From Hetaerina americana (Eukaryota; Arthropoda; Insecta; Odonata; Calopterygidae): 64,000 nt of DNA. The translations under genes were made by a program, and so were the position numbers. The DNA is taken from the NCBI GenBank assembly GCA_022747635.1, contig JAKTNV010000018.1, forward strand, positions 5,083,813 to 5,147,812, read 5' to 3'. The notes under the pieces are model-generated. The model did no database searches and had not been told where the DNA came from. It worked only from the letters and a program-made list of their open reading frames with translations. This document shows, piece by piece, positions 23,110-34,539 of the stretch; positions within the stretch are counted from its first letter, which is position 1, and each line of letters begins with the position of its first letter.

Positions 23110-23741
23110 AAAATTCCTACATTAAACGTGATTTACTTGCTATTCTGTGCTCTCATGATATGACAGAAACGATTAAAGACCCAACAAGGATCAACTCATG
23201 TCTTGATCAATTTGTTATTGGGAATGACTTTTATGAAAAGACCTCTGAAGTTATTTGTACAGGACTTTCTGATCACAAAGCAATTCTCTTATCCCTATCA
23301 TATGGCAATGGACACCATAAAAAGTTAAATGCAGAAATTATTTATAAAAGAACATATGATCCTTATAGTCTTCAATATTTTAATATATTATTGTCAAAAG
23401 AAACATGGGAGGATATTAATTACCCTACTGATCTTGATACTAAAGTTGACAGCTTTATCAATATCATTACTTATTACCATGATTTAGCATTTCTCCTTAA
23501 AAAAATTGTCAAGCATAATAAAAGTAAACATGAAAATACTCCTTGGTTAACAAGAGGAATAATTATTTCTTGTGATAGAAAAAGAGCATTGTATAAGCAA
23601 TGCATTGATTCTAATGATCCAGAGTTAATAAAATACTACAAAAGTTATTGTAAAATTTTGAGAACTACTATTACTCTAGCAAAAAAGCTGTATACCAGCT
23701 CATTGATAGCAACATCATCTAATAAATCTAACACTATCTGA
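23106..23741 (+). pseudogene. LINE endonuclease, last part, and RT linker
   Basis: Continues the endonuclease in a new frame: DPTRINSCLDQFVI and ICTGLSDHKAILLSL (the terminal SDH motif). It then gives a long basic linker up to KLYTSSLIATSSNKSN before the reverse transcriptase. It ends at a stop, and the RT frame starts 40 bases later. Confidence 0.8.
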
Positions 23742-23782
23742 AAAGTAGTGAAACAGGGAAAAATAAAATTAATAGCAACACA

Positions 23783-24784
23783 ATGTATAAAATATGTTAT
23801 AATGGCACAACAATAACAAGTGTCCAAAAAATTTTAGACATTTTCAATGATTACTTTGCCCGAGTAGGTGTCAATCAAACTCCCAAACAGTCACCCACTA
23901 ACACAGGTACTTCTAAAATGGTCATCAATACCTCCTCTATATATCTAGAACCTGTTACTAAAAATGAAATATTGAGGATAATCAATCAGTTAAATAATAA
24001 ATATTCATGTGGCCCTGATGGTATACCTGATGCTGTTATAAAAAGTTGTGCCACCTTTATTGCTGAACCACTGACTGAAATTTGTAATCTTTCCCTAAGT
24101 GCTGGTCAATTCCCCTCCAAATTTAAAGTTGATAAAATTAAAGCTCTGTTTGAAAAAGGAGAGAAGGAAAACATTGAGAATTATAGACAAATTTCCTTAC
24201 TTTCAGGTTTCTCCAAAATTTTGGAGAAGGTCATGTATCTGAGATTGATTTCCTTTTTCGATAAATCCTCTGTCATTGAAAATCATCAATTTGGCTTCAG
24301 AAGGAATAAGTCCATTAATGATGCCCTTTTCTCATTTACAAGGAATATACGGAATGCCTTAGATAGTAATATTCATGTTGCAGGGCTTTTTATTGATTTC
24401 AAAAAAGCTTTTGCTACAGTTAACCATGGAATTCTTTTAAAAAAGTTAGAAACATATGGTATAAGAGGCAATGCAAAGGACTGGTTTAAATCATATTTAA
24501 CTGATGGGTCACAATATATTGAAATGAATTCATCTGTATCAAGTACAACTTCTGTTATTTGTGGAGTTCCGCTGGGCTCCATTCTTGGGCCACTACTATT
24601 TTTAGTCTTCATAAATGATTTACCTTTAAATTTACCACTCTCCAATACATTACTATTTGCTGAAGATACTAACTTAATTTTTAATAACCATAATCCCATT
24701 CAGTTAATGAACCAGGTAACAGAAACTACACACAATTTGATGAACTGGCTCACTGACAATAAGCTATCTTTAAATATTAGTTAA
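23783..24784 (+). pseudogene. LINE reverse transcriptase domain
   Basis: A 333-codon frame with all the main RT blocks: NKYSCGPDGIPDAVIKS, ENYRQISLLSGFSKILEKV, NHQFGFRRNKSINDA, AGLFIDFKKAFATVNH, GVPLGSILGPLLFLVFINDL and LLFAEDTNLIF. The active-site FADD reads FAED, and the GVPQGS block reads GVPLGS; both are departures at normally invariant sites, so this copy is probably inactive. The frame ends at a TAA where the thumb region begins. Confidence 0.88.
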
Positions 24785-25489
24785 ACCCATTATTTAAACT
24801 TCAATCTCAAGAAGAAGTTAATAAATTTTAACCCAATAATTAACAGTTGCCCCATAAAAGAACTAAAGGTAACAAAGTTTTTAGGTATTTGGATTGACTC
24901 TAATCTTTCATGGGAGGAACCTATTAATGATTTAACTCAAAAACTGGCACAAATCTGTTATGCATTCCGTGTACTCAAGGAAATCATTTCCATTCAGGTA
25001 TAGGGAACTATATATTTTGGCCATGTGCAGTCACTTCTCAATTATGGTATTCCCTTTTGGGGCTCCTCTACCTTCCTTCCAAAATTATTTAAAATGCAAA
25101 ATAAGATTATTCGCATAATAACTTATTCTAATAATAGAGCTCCCAGTAAACCTATTTTTGAAAAACTAGAAATCTTACCTCTTCCTTGTATATACATTCT
25201 TGAAACAGTGTCTCTTATTAACAAAAATCAAGACATGTTTATTAAAAATTGTGACCTTCATAGTCATAATACGAGAAGCCAAAATGCATTCCATGTAAGT
25301 CAGCACAGAGTAAATAAAACGATTAAAGGGATAGATCATCAGGGAATACTTATGTACAATAAATTGCCTGCTTATATTAAAAATATCAAAAGTTCCTTTA
25401 AATTCAAGTGTGCCGTGAAAAAACTACTTTCATGTAAATTATTCTATAGTGTAGATGATTTTCTAATGCATACCATTTTAAATGTATAA
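24785..25489 (+). pseudogene. LINE RT thumb and C-terminal domain
   Basis: Starts with KVTKFLGIWIDSNLSW near 24866-24915, continues through a stop near 25001, then the open frame at 25025-25489 reads LLNYGIPFWGSSTFLPKLF, MQNKIIRIITYSNNRAPSKP and GILMYNKLPAYIKNIKSSFK. This is the usual end of CR1/jockey-type ORF2 proteins (the Y-LG...I...L.W and NKLP..IK blocks). Confidence 0.82.
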
Positions 25490-25657
25490 TTGACCTATGT
25501 TAATCCCAAAAAAATTGTAAATTGTATCTATTTTTCATATTGTTTTGATATTTTGCATAATTTTTTTTTATTGATATGAAGTGTAAAACATGTATTGACA
25601 AAGCCATACATAATTCTATGCTTATGGTGAATGAATAAATTGAATTGAATTGAATTG

Positions 25658-26250
25658 CAGAGGGTATTCGCAAGCAGACACTCTGCTATTGGTCGTCTGT
25701 CAAGATCTCCAGTACGAGTTTTTTGCAAATATTTCGCATCGCCGAATTTTCAGTGATAATGGTGTGTACACTGTTACCATGTTATCAATGCCAATACGAT
25801 CTGCAATCATGCTCACCTTTAACCTACGGTCTGTATTCAGCACTTCACGTACACGTTGCATGTTGTCACCGGTTCTTGACATCGACCGCCATCCAGTCCG
25901 GGGCTCGTCCTCCAGACTCTCTCGACCATCTTTGAAGAGCTTGTGCCATTTAACAACTGCAGTTTGTGATATGTTTTCATTCTTGAACTCCTGTAAAACT
26001 ATGGCCAAGGTGTCCATAGTATATTTCCCCAGTCCAATACGAAATTCGATGGCAGGGCGCTGATCAATCGTTCGCTGCATTTTAATCTGGCACCGAGTCA
26101 CTTGACAGGGATGCACTAAAAACAGGATGTTAGCCTGAAGGAATATTCCCGAGTGATTGGAACTTGGCGCGCATTGAAGGTCAGATTTCCTTCACCGAGC
26201 CGGTGCAATGCGAGCGCGTACGGTCACGTTAGGAAAAAATTGCCCCCGAT
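25658..26250 (-). pseudogene. mariner transposase N-terminal part
   Basis: The minus-strand frame 26116-25700 encodes IEFRIGLGKYTMDTLAIVLQ, KWHKLFKDGRESLEDEPRTG, NMQRVREVLNTDRRLKVSMI and ADRIGI. This is the paired helix-turn-helix region of a mariner transposase. The catalytic half is absent: the remnant stops where the CR1-like LINE tail begins (25657). A possible end of the element is near 26260. Confidence 0.75.
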
Positions 26251-26341
26251 ACTTTTCATGCAAACCTTGTATTCAGCATTTTGATAAATAACTACACTGT
26301 CATGATAAGCAATACCATTTGGAAATAACCTTTTGGAAAGA

Positions 26342-26455
26342 TTGAAATTAAATTTAAAATACTTCGCCTTTCCACATAAATCACTGTTATTACCATAATA
26401 AAAGTAATAAAAGTTATTTATGTGGAAAGGCAAAGTATTTTGAATTTAATTTCAA
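26342..26455. repeat. Long hairpin, 52-bp arms, 10-base loop
   Basis: Bases 26342-26393 and 26404-26455 are reverse complements with about four mismatches. No target duplication could be fixed. It lies 245 bp upstream of the dpr exon at 26700 and would fold in the transcript. It may be the remnant of a palindromic MITE or a source of double-stranded RNA. Confidence 0.85.
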
Positions 26456-26699
26456 CATGAAGAATTTCCACCAAGTGACGCCAGAAACTGTTTCATTTTT
26501 TGAAAGATTTTACACTTCCTTGAATTTGCCATGATTTTTCACAATTTGAGTAAAACTCCTTTGAGTGACCCTAGTATATAATGATTATCCTTTACTTTTA
26601 ATGATACTATGGTGCTTGCCCTTTTATTTTGCTATTAGATATTAATAAAGTGCAGTAAAGTAAATTTTTAAAATGCCCTCTTATTGTTTGGTGTTGCAG

Positions 26700-26861
26700 A
26701 TATCATGGGTGCGGCGGCGAGATTGGCACATTCTCACCTCAGGCCTCTTCACATACACCAATGATGAAAGATTCCAGGTGCTGCATGCAGAGGGATCTGA
26801 TGATTGGACATTGCAAATAAAATATGTGCAGAAGAGGGACAATGGGACATATGAGTGCCAG
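26700..26861 (+). CDS. dpr: dpr exon: core of Ig domain 1
   Basis: Fifty-four codons between a TTGCAG acceptor and a GTAAGT donor, phase 0 at both ends. It encodes ISWVRRRDWHILTSG, FTYTNDERFQVLHAEGSD, DWTLQIKYVQKRDNGTYECQ. The WHILTSG, TYTNDERF and DWTLQIKYVQ blocks are the most diagnostic Dpr sequence in the window. Trp of the C strand and the second Ig1 cysteine (YECQ) are present, with an N-glycosylation sequon at NGT. No stop or frameshift is seen, in contrast to the transposon ORFs nearby. Confidence 0.95.
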
Positions 26862-28039
26862 GTAAGTCTTTCAATCTGTCCAGATCACTTCTTTTCCTTT
26901 AAATTCATTTTTGTGCAGAATGTCTGCCATAAATCTATTGCCGTGAAACCCAATGATAAATGTATTATATTGGAATAATTTGCGGTCAGCAATTAAATTA
27001 CCTAATGTAATACAATATAAAACAGAACAAGCATGTTAGCATTACTGTGATTGTTTTATTGGCACGGCATGATATTTGAGGCAAATAAAGTGTAGGAACA
27101 GCAAACAAAAGGGCACAAATGGAGGAGGGACATGGGTTTTTTTTTGGCATAAATTTGAGACGACCAAAATTTGTAGGTCATGAAAAGAAGATGGTGGACA
27201 TTTTATCACTAACTTATATCTCAGCGCACTGTCTGGCCTCCCATGCAATTAAAAACCAAGGGACATGCTTGAAATTTATTGTTCTCACAGAAAATTAGAA
27301 AAATGAAAGCCTGGAGTCAGTCTGTCTCCTTCAAGATGATTCCAAAGTAGAAATACATGAGCTGACTATGAGGTACTGCAGGGAAGGAATGGGAGCTTAA
27401 GAGAAATTGCAAGTAGCCAAGGTGTGTGAGCCATAGGAGATTGCCAACCTGTAAATGTCAGTTCAGGATTAGTAGTGTCGAAAAGAAGAGCATTCCTTTT
27501 GATATGACTGTAATGCTGACCTCTTGAAGTACAGGTACCAGTACAACAAACAAACAAGATCACATCATTGAAGTCTTCTCAAGGCACTCAAGGTGGTGTT
27601 TTGCATGTGAAAATAAAAAAAACCTCATCTCAAGAGATGAGGCTATTTTCAATATTATGAATCTGGGGCCATTCAATAAATTTACCCATATTAATTTAGC
27701 ATATATTTGCCAACTTACCCTTTTTGGTTATATTCAAATTAGCATCAGGAGTGATCAATTTTAAGTCAGTTGGGGAAAAAAATTATGTTTGGTGTTCTGG
27801 AGTAGGAAATTCAGTTTGGTGGCTGTACATGTTCTCTCTTCCAGGGTGAGAGTGTGCCATATCACGCAAAATATGGGATCTGGGGGCCCCCCATACCAAG
27901 TTCCTAGTGACTATGAGAGGGGATGGGAAAGAAGGTCTCCGGCATCGCTTTAAGGAACTGAACTTAATGACACTGCCATACATATATTTCTTCATGGCTC
28001 TTTACTTGTAAGCAATAATTTATGCTTGTTTCCAAGAAA
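26862..28039. other. dpr intron 2, no recognised feature
   Basis: No gene is recognised. A short perfect palindrome (CCTCATCTC/GAGATGAGG with a two-base loop) lies at 27623-27642. Confidence 0.5.
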
Positions 28040-28420
28040 TTCAACTGTGCATGATCACTTGAGACGTGGAACGGAGAATGTGCACCTGAAAAATCAACTG
28101 CTTAGTAGATTGAAGAAAGACCCACATCATGATGCCTCACTTATTCATAAGAAACTACCAATGAGCATAAAAATTAAGTCCAATGTGATTGCCTGTGAAA
28201 TTGAAGTTTTGAAGTAAATACTCCTCATGACTTACTACAGTATAGATGAACTCTTAATTGACAAATTATAATTGGAATGATGTTTTTTGTCTGATGTTGT
28301 GTTCTGTGTGGTAAAGTTTTTGTGAATTATTTCTATTTTATTTCTTTTCCTTACCCTGCTTACCATGTTCGATGACATATACTTGAGCAACAGATCAATA
28401 AATTTTTATAATTATTATAT
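28040..28420 (+). mobile_element. CR1-like LINE 3' remnant
   Basis: Plus-strand reading gives HDHLRRGTENVHLKNQLLSR, HHDASLIHKKLPMSIKI and, in another frame, YYSIDELLID. The order resembles the end of the CR1-like ORF2 at 25260-25480 (HNTRS..., NKLPAYIKNI, FYSVDDFLM). It ends in an AT-rich tail with AATAAA near 28400. Confidence 0.55.
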
Positions 28421-29970
28421 TGTTTGCTTTGGATGTTCTGGAAAAATTGCTTATGTTGTTGGCACCATTTACACTGCTTGTGAAACCCAGACCGTTTTCT
28501 GCCTTAAGGCAGTTAGATGTTTCCCTTAGGGTTCTCCTGATATTAAACAAAATCATTTTGGCTTATCCTCTAAAAATTTGCATAACATTTTGCTTTTAAA
28601 AGAATTTAAGGTTTTTCACATAAACCTTTTTTTCTGCTCCACATCCAAAGAGTTTTCCATCCGAGCTCTTCATTAGATATTCGTTTTTCCTCTTTGAAGT
28701 GTAAACATAAATATATGACAAATACTGTTGCCATCACACCTGAAGCATGCATTATAACCCCCATAGGACCCAGGCACTAGGAAGGGTAAGTGATATTTCA
28801 TGGGACAAAGTGGATGAACCCAAACCACCTTCAAAAGTTGCAGTGGGGTATTTATTTAGGTCCTGAAATGAGTTTTTCAGGGCTTTCTCTTACAATTTTG
28901 GTGCTCGGTTGCACATCAGGAGAATCTTCTTCAGGTGTAGGTAGGGGACAGGAGGAGAGATGGGGTGAGTAGCCAGGGAGGGGGAAAGGTGGTTGGCCAA
29001 CAGTATCCCAAATCCTTGGCAGAAGCATTCCTCCTGGCCAAAACCTTGCCATCAACTGGTGAAGCAATGGTTTTGGTGAAAATGGCAAAACTGATCCAGT
29101 GCAGATTCACAAAAGGGCAGGAGTCCTTCCTTGAGATGCTTTCACCAAAATCATTTATAATCTTCTCTTTCATAAACTGCGCAACATATTAGGCACTGTT
29201 AATAACATTAACACCTCAGAAAACCATCTAGAGCAAATTTCAGCCTAGGTGCAGCCTTAAAAGAAAAGTTTATTCAAGGTAAAGGCAATCGCCCTAATGA
29301 AAAGTTCACTGTGGGATAGGCCTATCTCTAAAGAAAACACAGAATAACATCTTACAAAGTATTGCAACTGACAGCCATGAAATATATCCAATGAAAGAAA
29401 AAATTAATTCTGACAACAAGTATGAACTTTTGGAGAAGATCAGATGGAAAATCGTAATAGGAAAGCATTAGGGAGAAATATTTTAGGCAACATAGGCAGG
29501 TGAACTTATTTTCCAAGAAACAAGTTTTAGGACACTAACGTGTCTCATTCCATGAAGACATCCACAACAGCTGCAAAGATATTCATATGATAGCTAAGAA
29601 CAATAGAAATGAAAAGGCTTTTGTGTTAGTTCTCACCCCACTGATAAATTTTTCTACGGCCTAACTTTTCAACTTAGGTAGAATTAAGTTGAAACCCTAC
29701 TGACTTTGTGTATACCTTAATGCAATATGATAAATTTACAGAGAATATTTGAAAGCATAACTAGAAAAAAACCCTGCATGAATTTATTGGATTCTATCAT
29801 TTTTCAAGCTGGCATATTTTTGCCAAAATGAAAAAATAACATGTACCGAGTACACCTAATGAAAAATTAAAATACATTTTAAGCCAATTTACAAATGGTG
29901 AAAAAATTACAATATCAATGGCAATGGTCATGTCATAAGCTCATGTTATGATTTTATACATGTATGTATG
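28421..29970. other. dpr intron 2, no recognised feature
   Basis: No coding similarity, transposon end or tandem repeat was seen. Confidence 0.5.
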
Positions 29971-29971
29971 C

Positions 29972-29973
<2 letters not shown>

Positions 29974-30052
<79 letters not shown>

Positions 30053-30061
30053 ATATATATT

Positions 30062-30124
<63 letters not shown>

Positions 30125-30197
30125 GTATACATATATTATATTTATGTAGAAATATATACATACATATTATATATATATATATATATATATTATTATT
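29974..30197. repeat. (TA)n microsatellite at the 3' end of LINE A copy 7
   Basis: Long TA tract with GTATGT and TTTA interruptions, ending in TATTATTATT directly next to the LINE 3' terminal sequence. The adjoining block recurs beside the tract at 51764-52147 (see findings). Confidence 0.95.
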
Positions 30198-32009
30198 AGG
30201 TAATCTACCGGTTAAGGTAGGTTTTTGGATGGACATAATTACTAATTCAATAATTTGTGACCCCTAGCAAAACACAACATCCTTCTTTACAGCAGGTCCC
30301 TCTTCATCTCTGAGTACTCTCTTCCTCCCTTCATCCCGTCCAACATCCCTATCCTGTTCCTTCACTTTCCTCTTTTGCCCAACATTATCCTCTCTATTAC
30401 AGTTTTCAACATCCCACTCCCAGTCAATACCCCCTTCATCCACTTTTCCTGCCTCCATAGGATTTCTCCTAGACAAATCCCTCTCTTTGTCCATCATGCC
30501 AAGTACTTCCTCATTTTTTTTCTTCCCTGTTCATTTCACCTTCTCCATTCTTCTCCACACACATTTCAAAAGCCTCCAGTCTACGTCTATCCTCCTGCTT
30601 CAATGACCACGTTTCCGCACCGTACATAGCTACGCTCCATATCAAAGTTTTTATTAGTCTTTTCTTAACATCCTTACTCAAAGTCCATGTCATCAACTCC
30701 CTTCTCCTTGTAAAAGCCTCTTTGCCTAGTGCAATTCTTATCCTGACGTCCCTACTACAATGACCGTGTTGGTCCAAAACACTGCTGAGATACGTAAACT
30801 GTTCTACCTGCTCTAGTTTTTGCCTTCCTATTTTAATGTTTAGCATAGCCTTTTTCCTTCTAGAAAATTGCATAACCTTTGTTTTATTAAAATTGATTCT
30901 CATCCCATACCTGTCGCACTGAATTTCCAATTCACTAAGCAATGCTTGCAGCCCCTTGGCTGACTGACAAACTAAAGCTTTGTCATCCACACACCTAACT
31001 GATGTTACCAATTCCCCGCCCACTTTCATTCCTACCTCCAGCTCTTCCCAAGCCTCTTCAATCATTTCCTCCGCATACACCTTGAACAGCACCGGTGATA
31101 ATGGGCAACCCTGCCGTACACCTCTTCCTAACACTGCCCATCCGGACTCCCCGTTTCCCACCCGCACCTGAGCAGTCTGAGACATGTACAGGTTGCGGAT
31201 TAGCCTCCTATCCCTCCAATCTATTCCTATTTTCTGCAATATACTCATTAGTTTTTCCAATTCACTCTATCAAACGCTTCCTCGAAATATACGAAAATGG
31301 CAAATACCTCCTGGTTGTGTTCTATATTCCTCTCGATTAATAATATCATTACTGCAATGGCATCATGCGTACCTCTCCCCTTCCTAAACCCAAATTGATC
31401 ATCCCCCAAGTAATCATTTGCCCTACTCTCTATCCTTTTGTTTATGATCCTGAGAACAACTATAGCTGTGTGGGATATCAAACTTATCGTCCTGTAGTCC
31501 TCACATGATGTAGCCTTTACCTTTTTCGGAATTGGAACTAAAACTGATCTCACAAAGTCTTCCGGCCAGATTCCCTCCTCATAAATACTACGGATCAGCC
31601 CATATAGCCTCTTCCTCCCACATTTTCCTAAACATTTTAAAAGTTCCACGGGAATGTTATCTACCCCAACGGCCTTATTTAGTTTCTTCTCCCTTAATGC
31701 CCTTTCTATCTCATTGTCGAGTATGCCTGGACCTAAGCTATCTTCCTCTACGTTATGCTCATATTCTAAGTCTAACCTGGTTGCTCTAAGTTCTTTACTA
31801 CACAGTTCTATATATTACTTCCATCTCTCTTGGATCTTTCCTGCGTCAACTATTACCTTACCCGCCTTATCTCTAACTGTTAGCATAGCTCTTCCTTTCT
31901 TACTTCCCGATAACGATTTAACTTTGCTGTACAGCGCACCGATTTCACATTTCCTCTGTAGACTTTCCATATCCTCGCACTGCATCTTCCACCATGCTTC
32001 TCTTGCTTT

Positions 32010-33027
32010 GGAAAGAAAGTAAAACCCAAAGCCGTACACTTAAGGGCACTTATAGGTGGAATATAGAAGGGGGTGGGAAAGTTATTGTTTGGCGGGAAGC
32101 CAGAGGCCCGTGACCCGTCACTCAAACAAATGAAAATTAAAATAAATAGTTCTACCAATTACTCCCTTGATCAGGTATTTGCACACCAAATTGACCTTCA
32201 CAAGTCGCAACCACACACACACGCAGGGTTTACGGGGCGGGAAGCCCGACGCCAGTGACCCGTCACTCAAACAAATGTAAAATAAAATAAATAGTTCAAA
32301 CAATTACTCCCTTGATCAGGTATTTGCACAACAAATTGACCTTCACAAGTCGCAACCACACACCCACACAGGGTTTACGGGGCGGGAAGCCCGACGCCAG
32401 TGACCCGTCACTCAAACAAATGAAAAAATAAAATAAATAGTTCAAACAATTACTCCCTTGATCAGGTATTTGCACCACAAATTGACCTTCACAAGTCGCA
32501 ACCACACACACACGCAGGGTTTACGGGGCGGGAAGCCCGACGCCAGTGACCCGTCACTCAAACAAATGAAAAAATAAAATAAAAATTATATAACACTTAC
32601 TCCCTCGCTCAGATATTTGCAAACAAATTGACCTTCGCAAGTCACAAACACACACACACACAGGGTTTACGGGGTTGGAAACCCGGCGCCAGTGACCCGT
32701 CACTCAAACTCGGACGACACAAAAGTACAGTGCTTTCCCCTCCAGCACTGCTCGGGCTTCCCGCCCCGTAAACCCTGCGTGTGTGTGTGGTTGCGACTTG
32801 TGAAGGTCAATTTGGTGTGCAAATACCTGATCAAGGGAGTAATTGGTAGAACTATTTATTTTATTTTTTCATTTGTTTGAGTGACGGGTCACGGGCCTCT
32901 GGCTTCCCGCCAAACAATAACTTTCCCACCCCCTTCTATATTCCACCTATAAGTGCCCTTAAGTGTACGGCTTTGGGTTTTACTTTCTTTCCATGCACTC
33001 GGCCGTAGTACGTTCTTTATCTATTTA
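32010..33027. mobile_element. Foldback element with 239-bp inverted ends and internal tandem repeats
   Basis: Arms at 32010-32248 and 32753-32992 are near-perfect reverse complements starting GGAAAGAAAGTAAAACCCAA. Between and partly in the arms lie four copies of a unit of about 146 bp (markers near 32181, 32326, 32472 and 32619). A 35-base tail (32993-33027) follows the right arm. TTCTCTTGCTTT flanks the whole at 31998-32009 and 33028-33039, giving a 12-bp target duplication. LINE A continues across it: the uninterrupted site is seen in the other copy at 49921-49952. No transposase frame exists, so it depends on another element. Superfamily unknown; a Mutator-like foldback is possible. Confidence 0.85.
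32149..32710. repeat. Four tandem units of about 146 bp
   Basis: Each unit contains TACTCCCTTGATCAGGTATT, AAATTGACCTTCACAAGTCG, a CA-rich stretch, GGGTTTACGGGGCGGGAAGC and GTGACCCGTCACTCAAAC. The first three are near-identical and the fourth has diverged. Spacing is 145, 146 and 147 bp. Confidence 0.9.
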
Positions 33028-33944
33028 TTCTCTTGCTTTATTTGTTGCCTGCCTCAATTTATTGTTTAATTCTTTGTACTTCATTTTGCCTAATTCGTAT
33101 TTATGTTCTTCCATTTTCGCCACTCATCCATCTTTGTAATCATCTCATCCGTGATCCATGGTTTCCTAGTCCTTTTAGCGTTAACGGTTCCAATAGTGTC
33201 TTTTGCGGCTTTAGACAACCCTTTCTTGATCATTTCCCATTTTTCTTCGATAGTACTAAGCCCTTTACCATCCTCCATGATTTTCTCTACCGCCTGATTG
33301 TATTCCTTCCTTTGTAAACCATTTTATGCTTCTACATTCCATTTTCTAACTCCCCCCCCCCTGCCTTATCTTTTTGAAGCGTACGCTACATTTCATAACC
33401 ACTAAATTGTGGTCTGAGTCCGCATCCGCTCCCGGGAAGCTGTGGGAATTCATCACACTGTTCCTAAACCTGTGTCTAACCAGGATATAATCTAGCTGAT
33501 ATCTTCCTGAGTCACCTGGCATTTTCCATGTATACCTGCGTCTTTTGTGATGTCTAAACCAAGTGTTGGTGATGACTAACCCCTGTCTTCTGCAGAACTC
33601 AACTGCTTTCTCCCCGCGGTCATTCCTCGTGCCTCGTACCCTACCCGGACTACAACCTTGACGTGGTGGAAGGGCTTGTGCGTTCCGACGACCCCTAGAG
33701 CTGTGCTGGCGGGAGTAATAAAAATTGCTCCTGGTAGGGTCACCCATGCCAGATAGGTCGAAGGTTAGGAGCCAGACGAAAGGTAGTCCACGCAGCGTCT
33801 GTTCCTCAGTGAGGCGGCTGCAATGGCGTCTCACCATAGTGGGGCGGCCAGTAAGTGATGGTGTCACGTTAAAAACACTATTGAGGAAGGCAACGGGAAA
33901 CCACCTCAATTATCATTCCCAAGAAAAATATGATGGACAATAGA

Positions 33945-34129
<185 letters not shown>

Positions 34130-34539
34130 CGATTGTACAGAAAAACTCACTCGAGCGGCACAATAATAGGCTGAATATATAAATATATATTTGTATATAA
34201 ATACTCTCGGCCAAGTTTTGGCTTAAGTTTAGAGTGATGTGTCCTACTGAATGGTTTGCCCAATATTTTCATGTTAATAAGGATATCCTGTAGGAAACTC
34301 TGTAAAAGGAAGAGCGAGGAATTGAAATTTATTGTTACTAATGTACAAGGTCAGTATTGGCTGTTTTCTTATATTGAACTATTGGTGGGTCCAGAACAAA
34401 GTTGTATGCATGTAGCACCATCTATTGATTGTTTTCAAAGCAGCTGGAGGTATTGTTTTCATTTAGTAGTCATTCATGTATTCAATTGTGGCCCTTGCAT
34501 GAACCAATTTGAAAGAAAAATACTCAGCAGTCCCTCATT

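Larger units (their letters stand above)
21410..25657 (+). mobile_element. CR1-like LINE, nearly full length, lightly decayed
   Basis: A plus-strand non-LTR retrotransposon with ORF1 (PHD-type finger, then SGNH-like domain), an endonuclease, an RT and a C-terminal domain in the expected order. It ends with AATAAA and a short run of TTGAA units at about 25639-25657. Frames are broken at roughly 21920, 23109, 23741, 24784 and 25001. PHD plus esterase in ORF1 is known from CR1-group elements (CR1, L2, Daphne, Crack). The 5' boundary is set at the first ORF and may lie slightly upstream. It lies in dpr intron 1, in the sense direction. Confidence 0.88.
30198..33930 (-). mobile_element. LINE A copy 7, long, interrupted, with inverted 5' end
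   Basis: Minus-strand element. From its 3' end at 30198: 3' UTR, C-terminal domain, RT (frames 31260-30511 and 31649-31248), linker (32009-31815), then the foldback insertion at 32010-33027, more linker and the endonuclease part (33640-33040). RT motifs include [39 protein letters not shown] and [12 protein letters not shown], where the active site reads CVDD. At about 33640, within GTRNDRGEK, the sequence switches to the plus strand: a 5' UTR-like segment running to GGCAACGGGAAACCACCTCA and ATGATGG at 33930. This is the pattern of a 5' inversion. The RT frame is split by few stops, so the copy is fairly young. Confidence 0.85.

Noticed and set aside
27623..27642. Short perfect palindrome after an A-run, like a bacterial terminator
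   Set aside because: The context is a eukaryotic intron; palindromes of this size occur by chance.
32149..32710. Regularly spaced repeats resembling a CRISPR array
   Set aside because: The repeats are 146 bp, contiguous and without unique spacers, inside a foldback element in a eukaryotic genome.
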